Source of the DNA: Phycisphaerales bacterium
GTDB taxonomy: Bacteria > Planctomycetota > Phycisphaerae > Phycisphaerales > SM1A02
NCBI GenBank assembly: GCA_030748455.1
Contig: JASMLY010000053.1
Coordinates: forward strand, 37,444-101,443
Length of the DNA: 64,000 nucleotides
Reading direction: 5' to 3'
The notes beneath the pieces were generated by a model, which worked only from the letters and a program-made list of their open reading frames with translations, did not search any database and was not told where the DNA came from. The position numbers and the translations under genes were made by a program. Within the stretch, counting starts at the first letter, position 1; each line of letters starts with the position of its first letter. Below, one piece after another: positions 44,971 through 54,374 of the stretch.

Positions 44971-45030
44971 AAACGCTCAAGGGACCCTTTAGGATGGTGA
45001 GGCTAGGGGGGCTTGTCATTCGCACGTGCA

Positions 45031-46362
45031 TCATCCCTGTTTGATCCACTTCAGTAACTGGAGTAAGTTCGGTGGCTTCCCTTGCATCAAAACACCAATT
45101 CTAAATATTCGAGCACATCCCCAAATCATCGCAATCACAGCAGCAAAACCAACAAGCATACTTGTAATGATTTGCCAAATTGCAACAGTTTCGGTGGATG
45201 CTGTGATTCTCAAGATCATGACAAAGGGGATAAGCGGGGGAGTAAAACTTGTGATCGTCGCAACTAACCCGTTTGGATGCTCTGAGAGAATAGGCCACAA
45301 TGCAAGTGGAACGATCAAAATGATCATGATTGGACCAATAAGCGACTGCGCATCTCGCAACTCAGTGACAGCACTTCCTACTGCTGCCATAATTGATGCG
45401 ATCATAAAATAGGCCATCGTGAAGTACACGACGAGATACAGTAAATGGGACACAGGGATCAAATCAAGAAGCGCAAACGTCACAAGCCCAACCATCGCAG
45501 CTCCCCCATACATCAAGAGCATGATGAGGCTTACACCAGCTTGCCCTAGAATTTTTCCACCAAGGAGTTGAAGAGGGCTTACAGCGCTCAGCAGCACCTC
45601 CATGACTTTGTTCCCTTTTTCTTCAATTGTTGTTGTCAAAAGATAATTTCCACTGGTGAACGTGGCGATCCAAAGCAACATCATGAACGCCATCGGGATG
45701 ATCCTCCGAGCAGCTTCGTTGTCTGTTTTTTCCCCTCCATCATGGACTAACCGAGTTGCTGTGACACGAGGAAGTCGAACCATCGCGTGCATTTGAGATG
45801 GTTCATGGCCAAGCCTACGGAGTCGAACATCGACAACTGACCTCGCTGCAGTTGATGTAAGGAGATCAGTGTGGTTTGGTGAGAAACTGTTTGGAATAAG
45901 CACTTCGAGTTGTTCTTCAGTATCCAACGCATCCTTGGATACAAGTGATTCTGGCACAACGATCAATGCAGCGAGATCACCCTTTCGCACTGCTTCTTTG
46001 AGCGATTCGACTTCTTCGAGAGACGCTTCTTGCAACACAATTTCGGAAACGGTTTCGTTTGCCTGTTCGAGCATCGCTGAAGCAAGTGGATCGTTGAGAA
46101 CAATGTCAGGTAAAGCTTCGATTCGTTCAGCGTTTCGCGTATCGTTTGCAATTCGAGTCGTAAACTCAGCGCGAACATCGTTTGGAGCGATGATGGCGAC
46201 AGTTCCAGTTAGTGGCGTTGTGTTGGCCTCCATCATCAGGGGCATGACAATGATAAATAATCCCATCATGAGGATGGGCATGATGATCGCACCGACAAGA
46301 AACGCTTTGGTCATTGCGGTATGTCTGAATTCTCTCCATGCAACGACAAGAGTCTTAAACAT
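45031..46362 (-). CDS. ABC-2 type transporter permease (NatB-like)
   Basis: This 443-residue membrane protein has one N-terminal helix (AFLVGAIIMPILMMGLFIIVMP), a large extracytoplasmic domain (~50-215) and five or six C-terminal helices. These include IIPMAFMMLLWIATFTSGNYL and SPLQLLGGKILGQAGVSLIM. This is the layout of NatB/ABC-2 exporters that act with an ATPase of the NatA kind, often in sodium or drug export. It overlaps the ATPase gene by 8 bases. The substrate is unknown. Confidence 0.92.
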   Translation of the reverse strand: MFKTLVVAWREFRHTAMTKAFLVGAIIMPILMMGLFIIVMPLMMEANTTPLTGTVAIIAPNDVRAEFTTRIANDTRNAERIEALPDIVLNDPLASAMLEQANETVSEIVLQEASLEEVESLKEAVRKGDLAALIVVPESLVSKDALDTEEQLEVLIPNSFSPNHTDLLTSTAARSVVDVRLRRLGHEPSQMHAMVRLPRVTATRLVHDGGEKTDNEAARRIIPMAFMMLLWIATFTSGNYLLTTTIEEKGNKVMEVLLSAVSPLQLLGGKILGQAGVSLIMLLMYGGAAMVGLVTFALLDLIPVSHLLYLVVYFTMAYFMIASIMAAVGSAVTELRDAQSLIGPIMIILIVPLALWPILSEHPNGLVATITSFTPPLIPFVMILRITASTETVAIWQIITSMLVGFAAVIAMIWGCARIFRIGVLMQGKPPNLLQLLKWIKQG

Positions 46363-47305
46363 GTTTCATTTCCTCACGAACTTGAAGTGCTGCTTCATGT
46401 CCACGATTTCGTTCGACTTGCTCAATGAAAATTTCATCGAGTGTAGGCCTCACTATTTCGATCCCTTGAACAGATTGTTGTTGCACGATTTGAGAGAGAA
46501 TTGCAGGTGCTTCTGCGCCTTCTTGCAACCTCATCAGAATTTGTTTTTCTTTTTCGTTCCTCTTTATTACTGTTGCACCATGGATTGAATGTAGATCGCA
46601 CTGCATGTCAGTTGGCTCAATCCGAATGACACGAGGGTCGAATTGGGATTGGATCGAACTTACGGTGCCGTCAAGTACCTTTTTGCCTTGGTCAATCATG
46701 ACAATTCGGTCGCAAATTTTTTCTGCTTGCGAAAGAACATGAGTTGAAAACAAGATGGTTCTTCCTTGTTGGTGTAACTCATCAATGATTTGTCCGATGA
46801 CTCTCGCGTTCACAGGATCAAGCCCTGAAAATGGTTCATCAAGAATGATAAGCTCAGGTTCATGGATGATTGCAGCTAGAAACTGAACTTTCTGTTGCAT
46901 ACCCTTGGAAAGTTCTTCACACCGTTTGTTGCGAATGCCGGGTAACTCGACTCGTTCTAACCATGTATCGGTTTGTTTCTTGAGTTCACAACCTGCAACG
47001 CCCTTGAGTCTGCCAATGTACTCGACAAAATGTCCAACTTTCATTTTTCGGTAAACACCACGCTCTTCTGGGAGGTAGCCAATCCGATCTTTGGACTTCA
47101 ATGCGTTTGTGCCAAGAACCTCAACAGTCCCTTGGTCAGCGTGGATGATAGACATCAACATGCGAATGGTTGTACTTTTTCCTGCTCCATTTGGCCCTAA
47201 GAAACCGCAGAGTGATCCTTGTGGAACATCAAGGTCTACATCAACAACTGCGTTCGTTTGTCCAAAAGATTTTGAAACACCTCGAATTTGTACAGCGTTT
47301 GTCAT
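46355..47305 (-). CDS. ABC transporter ATP-binding protein (NatA-like)
   Basis: This 316-residue ATPase has Walker A GPNGAGKST (~36-44), the signature ELSKGMQQKVQFL, Walker B LIILDEPFSGLDP and the switch His in LFSTHVLS. A C-terminal extension of ~85 residues is common in this subfamily. It energises the permease encoded next to it. The three genes at 45.0-48.1 kb overlap by 4-8 bases and form one operon. Confidence 0.95.
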   Translation of the reverse strand: MTNAVQIRGVSKSFGQTNAVVDVDLDVPQGSLCGFLGPNGAGKSTTIRMLMSIIHADQGTVEVLGTNALKSKDRIGYLPEERGVYRKMKVGHFVEYIGRLKGVAGCELKKQTDTWLERVELPGIRNKRCEELSKGMQQKVQFLAAIIHEPELIILDEPFSGLDPVNARVIGQIIDELHQQGRTILFSTHVLSQAEKICDRIVMIDQGKKVLDGTVSSIQSQFDPRVIRIEPTDMQCDLHSIHGATVIKRNEKEKQILMRLQEGAEAPAILSQIVQQQSVQGIEIVRPTLDEIFIEQVERNRGHEAALQVREEMKHV

Positions 47306-48063
47306 TTCGAATCCCTTAACTTGATCACCGGATCTGGCAAGGTAAAGATGCGTTCATCCACTGAATTGACATCGATAGTGTCAAAGACCATTGCGATCTC
47401 TACGCCATCTCGGTCAAAAACGACTGAGTGAAATAGTTGTAAATCGCCGACAGGCCTCCACTCACGAAAAAAAACGTTAACGATCGCATCGCCCTCATTT
47501 GTGTGTTCGATTGTTTGCCGACCAACCACTCTCTTTGTAGTTTTTGAGAAGAAAATTTGCTGCCCTGCATCGAATTCAGTGTTACTTGAAATATGTAAAA
47601 TCCAGCACGCTTCCCCATCGAATTTGGTTTCCCCTTGAACTGTCATATTGTCGAGTTCAAGGGGCAAACTCGTTAACCACTCGATCCAATTGAGTTGTCG
47701 AATTTTTTGAGAGAGAGTTTTCTCGTCAATCAGTTTGAAATCTTGCGAGTTTGTAGGATTAGGAATCTCCTCCCAAGCAGTTTGTCCGTCACTACCAAAA
47801 CGAGTTTGCCCTATTCCGATAAAAGTTTGTACTACAAGAACTTTTCCACCAGTAAATGTTGCTAAATCAATTTCAATGACAGGCCGCCCGTCTGGCAAAC
47901 GAATCATTCCATGCAGTTTAAAAGACTCAAGAGATTCAATCGCATGCGCTCCACCAATCGCTTTTATCGCGCCATCAAGTAAATCTGCAGGTGCAGGATT
48001 CGAGTTGATTGAATCTGGTTTTAAAAGAAGGGCTAAGAGAATTGTTCCAAGAACGCGTACCAT
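47302..48063 (-). CDS. Exported LolA-like beta protein
   Basis: This is a 253-residue protein. A signal-like N-terminus (VRVLGTILLALLLKP) precedes a strand-rich domain with AIGGAHAIESLESFKLHGMI and FDGEACWILHISSN. This pattern is seen in LolA/LppX-like or outer-membrane lipoprotein-sorting-like proteins. It overlaps the ABC ATPase gene by 4 bases, so it may bind the exported substrate, perhaps a lipid. TAGAAT ends 8 bases before the ATG. Confidence 0.7.
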   Translation of the reverse strand: MVRVLGTILLALLLKPDSINSNPAPADLLDGAIKAIGGAHAIESLESFKLHGMIRLPDGRPVIEIDLATFTGGKVLVVQTFIGIGQTRFGSDGQTAWEEIPNPTNSQDFKLIDEKTLSQKIRQLNWIEWLTSLPLELDNMTVQGETKFDGEACWILHISSNTEFDAGQQIFFSKTTKRVVGRQTIEHTNEGDAIVNVFFREWRPVGDLQLFHSVVFDRDGVEIAMVFDTIDVNSVDERIFTLPDPVIKLRDSK

Positions 48064-48071
48064 GAATTGTT

Positions 48072-48077
48072 ATTCTA
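48072..48077 (-). promoter_or_regulatory. -10 box of the ABC exporter operon
   Basis: TAGAAT on the minus strand ends 8 bases before the ATG at 48063, consistent with a leaderless or nearly leaderless transcript. Confidence 0.45.
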
Positions 48078-48134
48078 CCTTGTGAATGACTCGGGAGGGT
48101 TCGATCGCAAGTCTGCGTGTACACTTCTCGTTGC

Positions 48135-51100
48135 ATGAGTTCGAAATTGAATACATTTATCTTGAAAAAACCGTTGGTACTTGATGGCGCGATGGGTTCG
48201 CGGCTTCAACAAGAAGAACTTTCAATCGAGCAAGATTATTTGGGTTTCGAAAATTGTATTGATCTTCTGACTCGCACAAAACCAGATTTAATCAAATCAA
48301 TTCACGACTCATTTTTAGACGTAGGTGCTGATGCAATCGAAACGAATACATTTGGCGCAAACCCTCTTGTTCTTTCTGAATTTAATGAGGAGGTTGCTTC
48401 GTGGTCACGAGAGTTATGTAAGCAGTCGGCAGAACTTGCTCGGGATTGTTGCGACGCATATTCCACTCCACGGCATCCAAGATTTGTACTCGGTTCATTG
48501 GGGCCGGGTACAAAACTCATCTCTCTAAATCAGGTTTCATGGGATACCATGCTTGCAAGTTATGTTGAATCAGCAAGAGGACTTCTCGAGGGGGGTGTTG
48601 ATGCATTTCTCATAGAAACTTGTCAAGATCTTTTGCAGATTAAGTGCGCAATCAATGCATGCCTTCAGGCGATTGATGAGAAGGGAAAAACGCATCAAGA
48701 CATTCCTATACTCGTAAGTGTCACAATTGAATCGTCAGGTACGATGCTTGTTGGCAGTGATATAGCTGCTGTTGTTAACGCCCTTCGATCCTATCCTTTA
48801 TTTTCATTAGGATTAAATTGCGCGACAGGACCAACAGAGATGGCACCTCATATCAGTCATCTCTCAAAGAATTGGCCAACGCATATTTCATGTATACCAA
48901 ATGCAGGATTGCCAATTCTCATGGAAGGACATACACAATTTCCATTGGGGCCAATACAACTTGCAGAGTCGATGCGAGTGTACCTTGAAGAGTATGGTCT
49001 TGATGTGTTAGGCGGTTGTTGTGGGACAACACCTGAACACATAGAACAGTTAGTGACTGTTACAAGAAACACCACGAGAGGCCGAAGAGATTTTTCAGGT
49101 TGGCAACCAGGATGTTCGAGTTTATACACTTCTTCAGATTACAGGCAAGAACAGTCCCTGTTCATTGTTGGAGAGAGGATGAATGCTTCTGGCTCAAGAA
49201 AGTTCAAAAGGCTATTGAGTGAAGAAAAATATGACGAAATTGTTTCACTTGCCAAGCAACAAGTGCGTGAAGGTGCAAATTGCCTTGACATCAATGTCGA
49301 CTCTACAGAGCGTGATTGCTCGCACGATATGGCAACCCTTGTCCAGAATGTAATTCGTCAGGTTGACGCCCCTTTAATGCTAGATTCCACTCAATTGTCA
49401 ACGATCGAGGTAGGGCTAAAACATGCAGGGGGCAAATGTGTCATCAATTCAACTAATTTTGAAGAGGGGGTTGATAGATTCGACAAATTCTGCAAATTGG
49501 CGAAGACGTATGGTTCAGCAATCGTTTTTGGCACAATTGATGAAAACGAAGAAGAAGCTATGGCGCGTACTGCTGAGAGAAAATTTACAATTGCTCAAAG
49601 AGCAATCCAAAGAGCAAGAAACGTCCACAACATTCCTCTTTCAGACATTTTTATAGACCCACTTGTTCTTCCGATTTCAACTGGAATGGAAGATGATCGC
49701 AGAAGCTCGCTTGAACTCATCGAGGGTGTTAGGCGTATCGCAAAGCAGTGGCCGAACGTGCAGATAACTTGCGGTCTTTCAAATTGTTCGTTTGGTCTAC
49801 ACCCATCCGCAAGACAGGTGCTTAACTCAGTGCTTCTTTGGGAACTGATGGATGCTGGGCTGACGTCCTCAATTATGCATTCTTCAAAAATTCAGCCAAT
49901 GAATCGCATCCACCCTGAGAGAAAACAAGCTGCCCTAGACTTGATTTATGATCGCAGAGCTTTATCTCAAGGAGGTACAGGTTTACCTGTTCATATCGAA
50001 GACGAACGATTTGATCCTTTGCAAGAATTCGTTTCACTGTTTGATGATGAGGAGCAAGTTGAATCACAACAAACGGAACACCTTTTGTCCGTCGAAGAAC
50101 GGTTACAAACACATATTGTCAATGGCGACAAAGATAATCTTCTAGATCACCTCAGCGAAGCACTGGAAAAATATACGCCAATAGAGATTATTAATGACCA
50201 TCTATTAGCTGGGATGAAAACAGTAGGTGAGCTGTTTGGTTCTGGGCAAATGCAGTTACCGTTTGTGTTGCAATCAGCAGAAGTGATGAAACAATCTGTG
50301 AAGTATCTTGAACAATTCATGGAACAAGATGATACCCATCAGCAAGGTCGCATCGTGCTTGCAACAGTGAGGGGTGATGTGCATGATATTGGTAAGAACC
50401 TCGTTGATATTATTTTAAGCAACAACGGGTGGTCGGTCTCGAACATTGGTATCAAGCAATCAATCGAAGAGATTGTTCAAGCATGGCGTGAATCAGGTGC
50501 TGATGCGATTGGCATGTCTGGTCTGCTTGTCAAAAGTGTGATGGTCATGGAGGACAATTTAAAAGCCCTAAATGAGATGAACATAGGTGTTCCAGTGTTA
50601 CTCGGCGGAGCCCCACTATCACGAAACTACTGTGAATCTCATTTAAGAACGGTATATGAAGGTGAGCTTTACTATGGAAAAGACGCATTTGAAGGGTTGC
50701 GGATTTGCAACGCAATCGCAGAAGAAAAGCAGGCTGCCCTGACAACTGAGATAGAGTTACGGCTTGCGAAACGGTCAGCGATTGATACTCGGAGGCGAGA
50801 GATTTCCTCTGATGAAGAATCAAACCAACAAACTGTTGTTTCAAGCGCTCAGCGAAGTGAAGTTTCTGTACAAGTTCCCGTTCCTACGCCGCCATTTTGG
50901 GGAGATCGAGTTGTTGACTCTATCTCTCTTGACGAAATTTACCCATATATCAATACGAAAGCACTCTTTCGAGGACAATGGGGTTTTCGAAAGGGGCAAA
51001 AATCAAAAGGGAATTTCTCGCACTATATAGATGAAGAAGTTCGCCCCATTTTTGATCGTTTGAAATCTGAGTTACGCGATACCCACACTCTACAACCCAA

Positions 51101-51677
51101 AGTTGTATACGGCTATTTCCCAGTTGCAAGTGATGGGGATGATCTTGTTATCTTCGACTACAACGATCCTACTCGTGCGTTAGAGCGGTTGCATTTCCCT
51201 AGGCAAACACGTAGAAGAAAATTGTGTATCGCTGATTTCTTTAGGTCAATCGATTGCGACTCGCGTGATGTACTTGGAATGTCATGTGTCACGATGGGAT
51301 CAGAAGTGAGTAAACTCGCAGCGACATTATTCGCCAATGATTCATATCAAGAATATCTGTATGTGCACGGGATGGGTGTGGAATGTGCAGAAGCCTTGGC
51401 AGAACTCTGGCATAAACGAATGCGAGAAGAACTAGGAATCAATGACGGAGATAGCCCCTACATACAAGAGTTGTTTTCACAAAAATACAGAGGAAGCAGG
51501 TACTCATTTGGCTACCCTGCATGCCCAGATCTTAGCCAACAAGAAGCACTGTTTCGTTTGTTACGACCAGATCGAATTGGGTGCTCGCTGACAGAAAATT
51601 GGCAAATAGATCCTGAACAATCTACATCTGCAATCATCGTGCACCACCCCGAGGCCAATTACTTCAGCGCGATATAA
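48135..51677 (+). CDS. metH: Cobalamin-dependent methionine synthase
   Basis: This 1180-residue protein is a full-length MetH. It transfers the methyl group of methyltetrahydrofolate through cobalamin to homocysteine. The homocysteine domain (~1-310) has VLDGAMGSRLQ and the zinc cysteines in GLNCATGP and LGGCCGTTPEH. The pterin domain (~340-600) has VGERMNASGSRKFK and DINVDSTERDC. The B12 cap and binding domains (~650-880) have GDVHDIGKN with the lower-ligand His. The reactivation domain (~930-1180) has RYSFGYPACPDLSQQ. The start is ATG 48135; an upstream GTG at 48117 is less likely. No methylene-THF reductase gene is adjacent. Confidence 0.97.
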   Translation: MSSKLNTFILKKPLVLDGAMGSRLQQEELSIEQDYLGFENCIDLLTRTKPDLIKSIHDSFLDVGADAIETNTFGANPLVLSEFNEEVASWSRELCKQSAELARDCCDAYSTPRHPRFVLGSLGPGTKLISLNQVSWDTMLASYVESARGLLEGGVDAFLIETCQDLLQIKCAINACLQAIDEKGKTHQDIPILVSVTIESSGTMLVGSDIAAVVNALRSYPLFSLGLNCATGPTEMAPHISHLSKNWPTHISCIPNAGLPILMEGHTQFPLGPIQLAESMRVYLEEYGLDVLGGCCGTTPEHIEQLVTVTRNTTRGRRDFSGWQPGCSSLYTSSDYRQEQSLFIVGERMNASGSRKFKRLLSEEKYDEIVSLAKQQVREGANCLDINVDSTERDCSHDMATLVQNVIRQVDAPLMLDSTQLSTIEVGLKHAGGKCVINSTNFEEGVDRFDKFCKLAKTYGSAIVFGTIDENEEEAMARTAERKFTIAQRAIQRARNVHNIPLSDIFIDPLVLPISTGMEDDRRSSLELIEGVRRIAKQWPNVQITCGLSNCSFGLHPSARQVLNSVLLWELMDAGLTSSIMHSSKIQPMNRIHPERKQAALDLIYDRRALSQGGTGLPVHIEDERFDPLQEFVSLFDDEEQVESQQTEHLLSVEERLQTHIVNGDKDNLLDHLSEALEKYTPIEIINDHLLAGMKTVGELFGSGQMQLPFVLQSAEVMKQSVKYLEQFMEQDDTHQQGRIVLATVRGDVHDIGKNLVDIILSNNGWSVSNIGIKQSIEEIVQAWRESGADAIGMSGLLVKSVMVMEDNLKALNEMNIGVPVLLGGAPLSRNYCESHLRTVYEGELYYGKDAFEGLRICNAIAEEKQAALTTEIELRLAKRSAIDTRRREISSDEESNQQTVVSSAQRSEVSVQVPVPTPPFWGDRVVDSISLDEIYPYINTKALFRGQWGFRKGQKSKGNFSHYIDEEVRPIFDRLKSELRDTHTLQPKVVYGYFPVASDGDDLVIFDYNDPTRALERLHFPRQTRRRKLCIADFFRSIDCDSRDVLGMSCVTMGSEVSKLAATLFANDSYQEYLYVHGMGVECAEALAELWHKRMREELGINDGDSPYIQELFSQKYRGSRYSFGYPACPDLSQQEALFRLLRPDRIGCSLTENWQIDPEQSTSAIIVHHPEANYFSAI

Positions 51678-51768
51678 CCACGCGATCTTATCAATAGTAC
51701 CATTGAGGAATGTTCGTACTCGGTACCTTTTGGATTTGAAATTGACAATCACAATTGAATGGTGGTGG

Positions 51769-51774
51769 TATAGT
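51769..51774 (+). promoter_or_regulatory. -10 box of the CPBP protease gene
   Basis: TATAGT ends 7 bases before the ATG at 51782, supporting that start over the ATG at 51755. Confidence 0.5.
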
Positions 51775-51781
51775 GAGGGTG

Positions 51782-52510
51782 ATGTTCGAAAAAATTGTGG
51801 AGTTAACGGATAGGCAAAAGGCACTTTTAGCGCTGCTTCTTATTTTGCCAGCACCCCTGATTGGTGTTTCATGTTCCTTGTATCTACCTCCGATACACAC
51901 ATCACTTGAGGGGGATGTGGAAATTGGAAAAATCATTTGGGCAATCGCAAAAATTTGGCTCTTGTTGCTACCAGTTGTGTGGCTTCTCGTTATCGACAAA
52001 GGCAAACTAAGTTGGTCACCAACAAATGTAAGAGGGGTTGTTGCAGGATTGCTTTGGTCAATTCCGTTTGCACTCATTATTTTCGCTACGTATGTACTAG
52101 CCAAAGACGCACTCATGAGTCAAGGAGAAGCAAAAGCAACTATTGAAGAACTTGGTATTTCATCACCGGCGAAATTTTTGATCTTTGCTTCAGCCATGTC
52201 ACTTGGAAACTCATTGATGGAAGAATATGTTTGGCGATGGTTTGTGTTCTCAAGATTAAAAATTCTCGTTGGAATTTGGCCTGCAATCATCATGAGTGCT
52301 TTCTTTTTTACCGTACATCACGTTGTCATTATCTGGAACGTGGGGACGCTCTCTCTTGTATTTCTTGGTTCGATTAGTTTGTTTATTGGTGGGGTCATTT
52401 GGGCGTGGCTTTATAACAAGTACAACTCTATATGGCCAGGTTGGATCTGCCATGTCGCAGCCGATACAGCTATCATGTGGATTGTTTGGTGGATCATCAC
52501 AGGGAGATAA
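51782..52510 (+). CDS. CPBP-family intramembrane glutamic protease
   Basis: This 242-residue protein has about seven hydrophobic helices. The CPBP (Rce1-like) active-site motifs are present: EEYVWRWFVFSRL (Glu-Glu-x3-Arg), FFFTVHHVVII (His), and the last motif GWICHVAADT (His). Such proteases cleave membrane substrates, for example in bacteriocin immunity or peptide maturation; the substrate here is unknown. The transglutaminase gene starts 1 base after its stop. Confidence 0.9.
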   Translation: MFEKIVELTDRQKALLALLLILPAPLIGVSCSLYLPPIHTSLEGDVEIGKIIWAIAKIWLLLLPVVWLLVIDKGKLSWSPTNVRGVVAGLLWSIPFALIIFATYVLAKDALMSQGEAKATIEELGISSPAKFLIFASAMSLGNSLMEEYVWRWFVFSRLKILVGIWPAIIMSAFFFTVHHVVIIWNVGTLSLVFLGSISLFIGGVIWAWLYNKYNSIWPGWICHVAADTAIMWIVWWIITGR

Positions 52511-52511
52511 T

Positions 52512-53858
52512 ATGAAACCGTTAGTACCATTAGGAGTCGCTTGTTTTTGGGCAAGTTTAGTGTTCGCAACCCCTGGTTCTGAAAAGTGCAAAACACTTGA
52601 CACGATACCAAATGTTGTCACCAGCGATATCAAAGCCGGGATAGAAAAACATATCAAAGAATTATCGTACGAACATGGTGGCTTTTTCCCAATCACATTT
52701 GATGGGAATATGATGAAACTAAAGCTCGTTAAAGTGCACATGGAATACCTCGCGAACCTCGGTCCTCGAAGTCATTTTGCATGCGTTGATCTTGCAAGTG
52801 AAGAAGGCAATGTCTATGACGTAGATTTTTTCTTATCTGGTGATCCAGGCGATATGACAGTGACTGAAACAACGGTCCACAAACTCAATGGCAGACCCTT
52901 TTATCTTTGGGAACAACAGGAAGATGGCACATGGATTCATATCGATGCAACAAATGCATCACGAGAATTGCTTGGTGTTAAGGAAGGAACTGATCAGTTC
53001 GAGTTTACATATCAAGCTGTTCTTCCCACGATGACAGAACCTGCACAGATGTGGATTCCAATTCCATCCGATGATCAATTTCAAACCATCACAATTGATC
53101 GAATTCAGATGCCAGGAAAATATCAAATTCTTACTGATACCAAGTTTGCCAACCAGATTTTGCATGTTGAGCTAAATCCAGAAGATAGTGGAAGTACGTT
53201 CGTTCTACATTTTAATGTTCTGAGGCAAGAAAAAGGAGTACATGTTGATCAGACAAACCCAGAGGTGTATTTGTTACCTGATCAGTTAGTTCCAGACAAT
53301 GAGAAATTCAAAAAGATCGCAGAAGTAGCCATCACTGGAAAAAATGGAGGTGATCTTGTAAAAGCACGTGCGTTGTATGACCATACGATTGATCGTATGA
53401 AATACGCCAAGTTTGGAAGTGGATGGGGTCAAGGAAATGCAAATTTTGCATGTGATTCTGCGAGGGGTAACTGTACAGATTACCACTCCTACTTTATTGC
53501 ACTGTGTAGAAGTGTTGGAATTCCCGCGCGGTTTGCTATCGGGGCAGCAGTCCCTGCGAGTCGAGATGATGGGGGAGTGAGTGGGTACCACTGTTGGGCT
53601 GAGTTTTATGCTGAAGGCAAGTGGTGGCCAGTAGATATTAGCGAAGCAGATAAGTATGCAGCACTTGCAACATATTACTTTGGGCACAACCCAGCGAACC
53701 GAGTTGAGTTTAGCAGAGGTCGCAACTTAGTTGTTTCGCCCGGACCAAAATCTGGGCCGATTAATTTTCTTGCGTATCCACTCCTAGAAGTAGGTGGAAA
53801 GCCAGTGAAGGTGAAACCACAGTTTGGGTTCCAACGAATTGGTTACGTTGATTCCTGA
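52512..53858 (+). CDS. Exported transglutaminase-like protein
   Basis: This 448-residue protein starts at 52512 with a signal peptide (LGVACFWASLVFATP). The first ~270 residues form beta-rich domains of unknown kind. The transglutaminase core lies at ~290-400 with a complete triad: Cys in RGNCTDYHSYFI, His in SGYHCWAEF and Asp in WWPVDISEADK. Proteins of this kind act as proteases or cross-linkers in the envelope. Placed 1 base after the CPBP protease gene, it is probably co-expressed with it. It overlaps the convergent HXXEE gene by 16 bases. Confidence 0.9.
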   Translation: MKPLVPLGVACFWASLVFATPGSEKCKTLDTIPNVVTSDIKAGIEKHIKELSYEHGGFFPITFDGNMMKLKLVKVHMEYLANLGPRSHFACVDLASEEGNVYDVDFFLSGDPGDMTVTETTVHKLNGRPFYLWEQQEDGTWIHIDATNASRELLGVKEGTDQFEFTYQAVLPTMTEPAQMWIPIPSDDQFQTITIDRIQMPGKYQILTDTKFANQILHVELNPEDSGSTFVLHFNVLRQEKGVHVDQTNPEVYLLPDQLVPDNEKFKKIAEVAITGKNGGDLVKARALYDHTIDRMKYAKFGSGWGQGNANFACDSARGNCTDYHSYFIALCRSVGIPARFAIGAAVPASRDDGGVSGYHCWAEFYAEGKWWPVDISEADKYAALATYYFGHNPANRVEFSRGRNLVVSPGPKSGPINFLAYPLLEVGGKPVKVKPQFGFQRIGYVDS

Positions 53859-54328
53859 TGTAATTTTTTTGCAAATTTTACACTTAGAACAAGTCCAAAC
53901 ATCAGGATACATCCTAGCAAGGTAGATCCCCATAAAGCAACTGGAGTAAGTACATCGTCTCGATGCGCTCCCCAATATACTAGTGCGACGCAAGGCAAGT
54001 ACAGAATAGTAGCGGTGAATGTGCCCGGTGACCAGACTCTAGTAACAATCGTTGGTCCAATATGAAAAAAGATTGCGTTCACACCCCAGACAGCAGTCAT
54101 CGATAAGGCAAGAAGTGGGCAATGCCATCCAATTGCAGCACAGGCGATGGTCATTGCCATTGCACAACTGTTGAGTAAAAAGAAATCTTGCCAAGAGCTC
54201 TGCAGCCCAATTATTTTTTTTGCCCACTCTTTCCAATTGAAAAAATATTCTTCGATGATGTGTAACCCGTAACACCATACACTCACCCATAAGACCCATT
54301 CGTAAGACCATTGCGGATGTTCTACCAT
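53843..54328 (-). CDS. HXXEE-family membrane protein
   Basis: This 161-residue protein has four or five hydrophobic helices. The family motif His-x-x-Glu-Glu appears in GLHIIEEYFFNW, and the second conserved His lies in AIFFHIGPTIVTR. The family's function is unknown. TACACT ends 6 bases before the ATG at 54328, suggesting a leaderless transcript. Its 3' end overlaps the convergent transglutaminase gene. Confidence 0.85.
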   Translation of the reverse strand: MVEHPQWSYEWVLWVSVWCYGLHIIEEYFFNWKEWAKKIIGLQSSWQDFFLLNSCAMAMTIACAAIGWHCPLLALSMTAVWGVNAIFFHIGPTIVTRVWSPGTFTATILYLPCVALVYWGAHRDDVLTPVALWGSTLLGCILMFGLVLSVKFAKKLHQEST

Positions 54329-54334
54329 TGTTGG

Positions 54335-54340
54335 AGTGTA
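54335..54340 (-). promoter_or_regulatory. -10 box of the HXXEE gene
   Basis: TACACT on the minus strand ends 6 bases before the ATG at 54328. Confidence 0.45.
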
Positions 54341-54374
54341 CCAAGGAGTGATTGTATGTAGTTTCTAGTGACTG

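Noticed and set aside
44693..45030. Insertion sequence remnant
   Set aside because: Repeats are present but there is no transposase fragment, no terminal inverted repeat pair of IS type and no target duplication.
52296..52511. Upstream extension of the transglutaminase protein
   Set aside because: It lies wholly within the CPBP gene in another frame; the ATG at 52512 begins a proper signal peptide.
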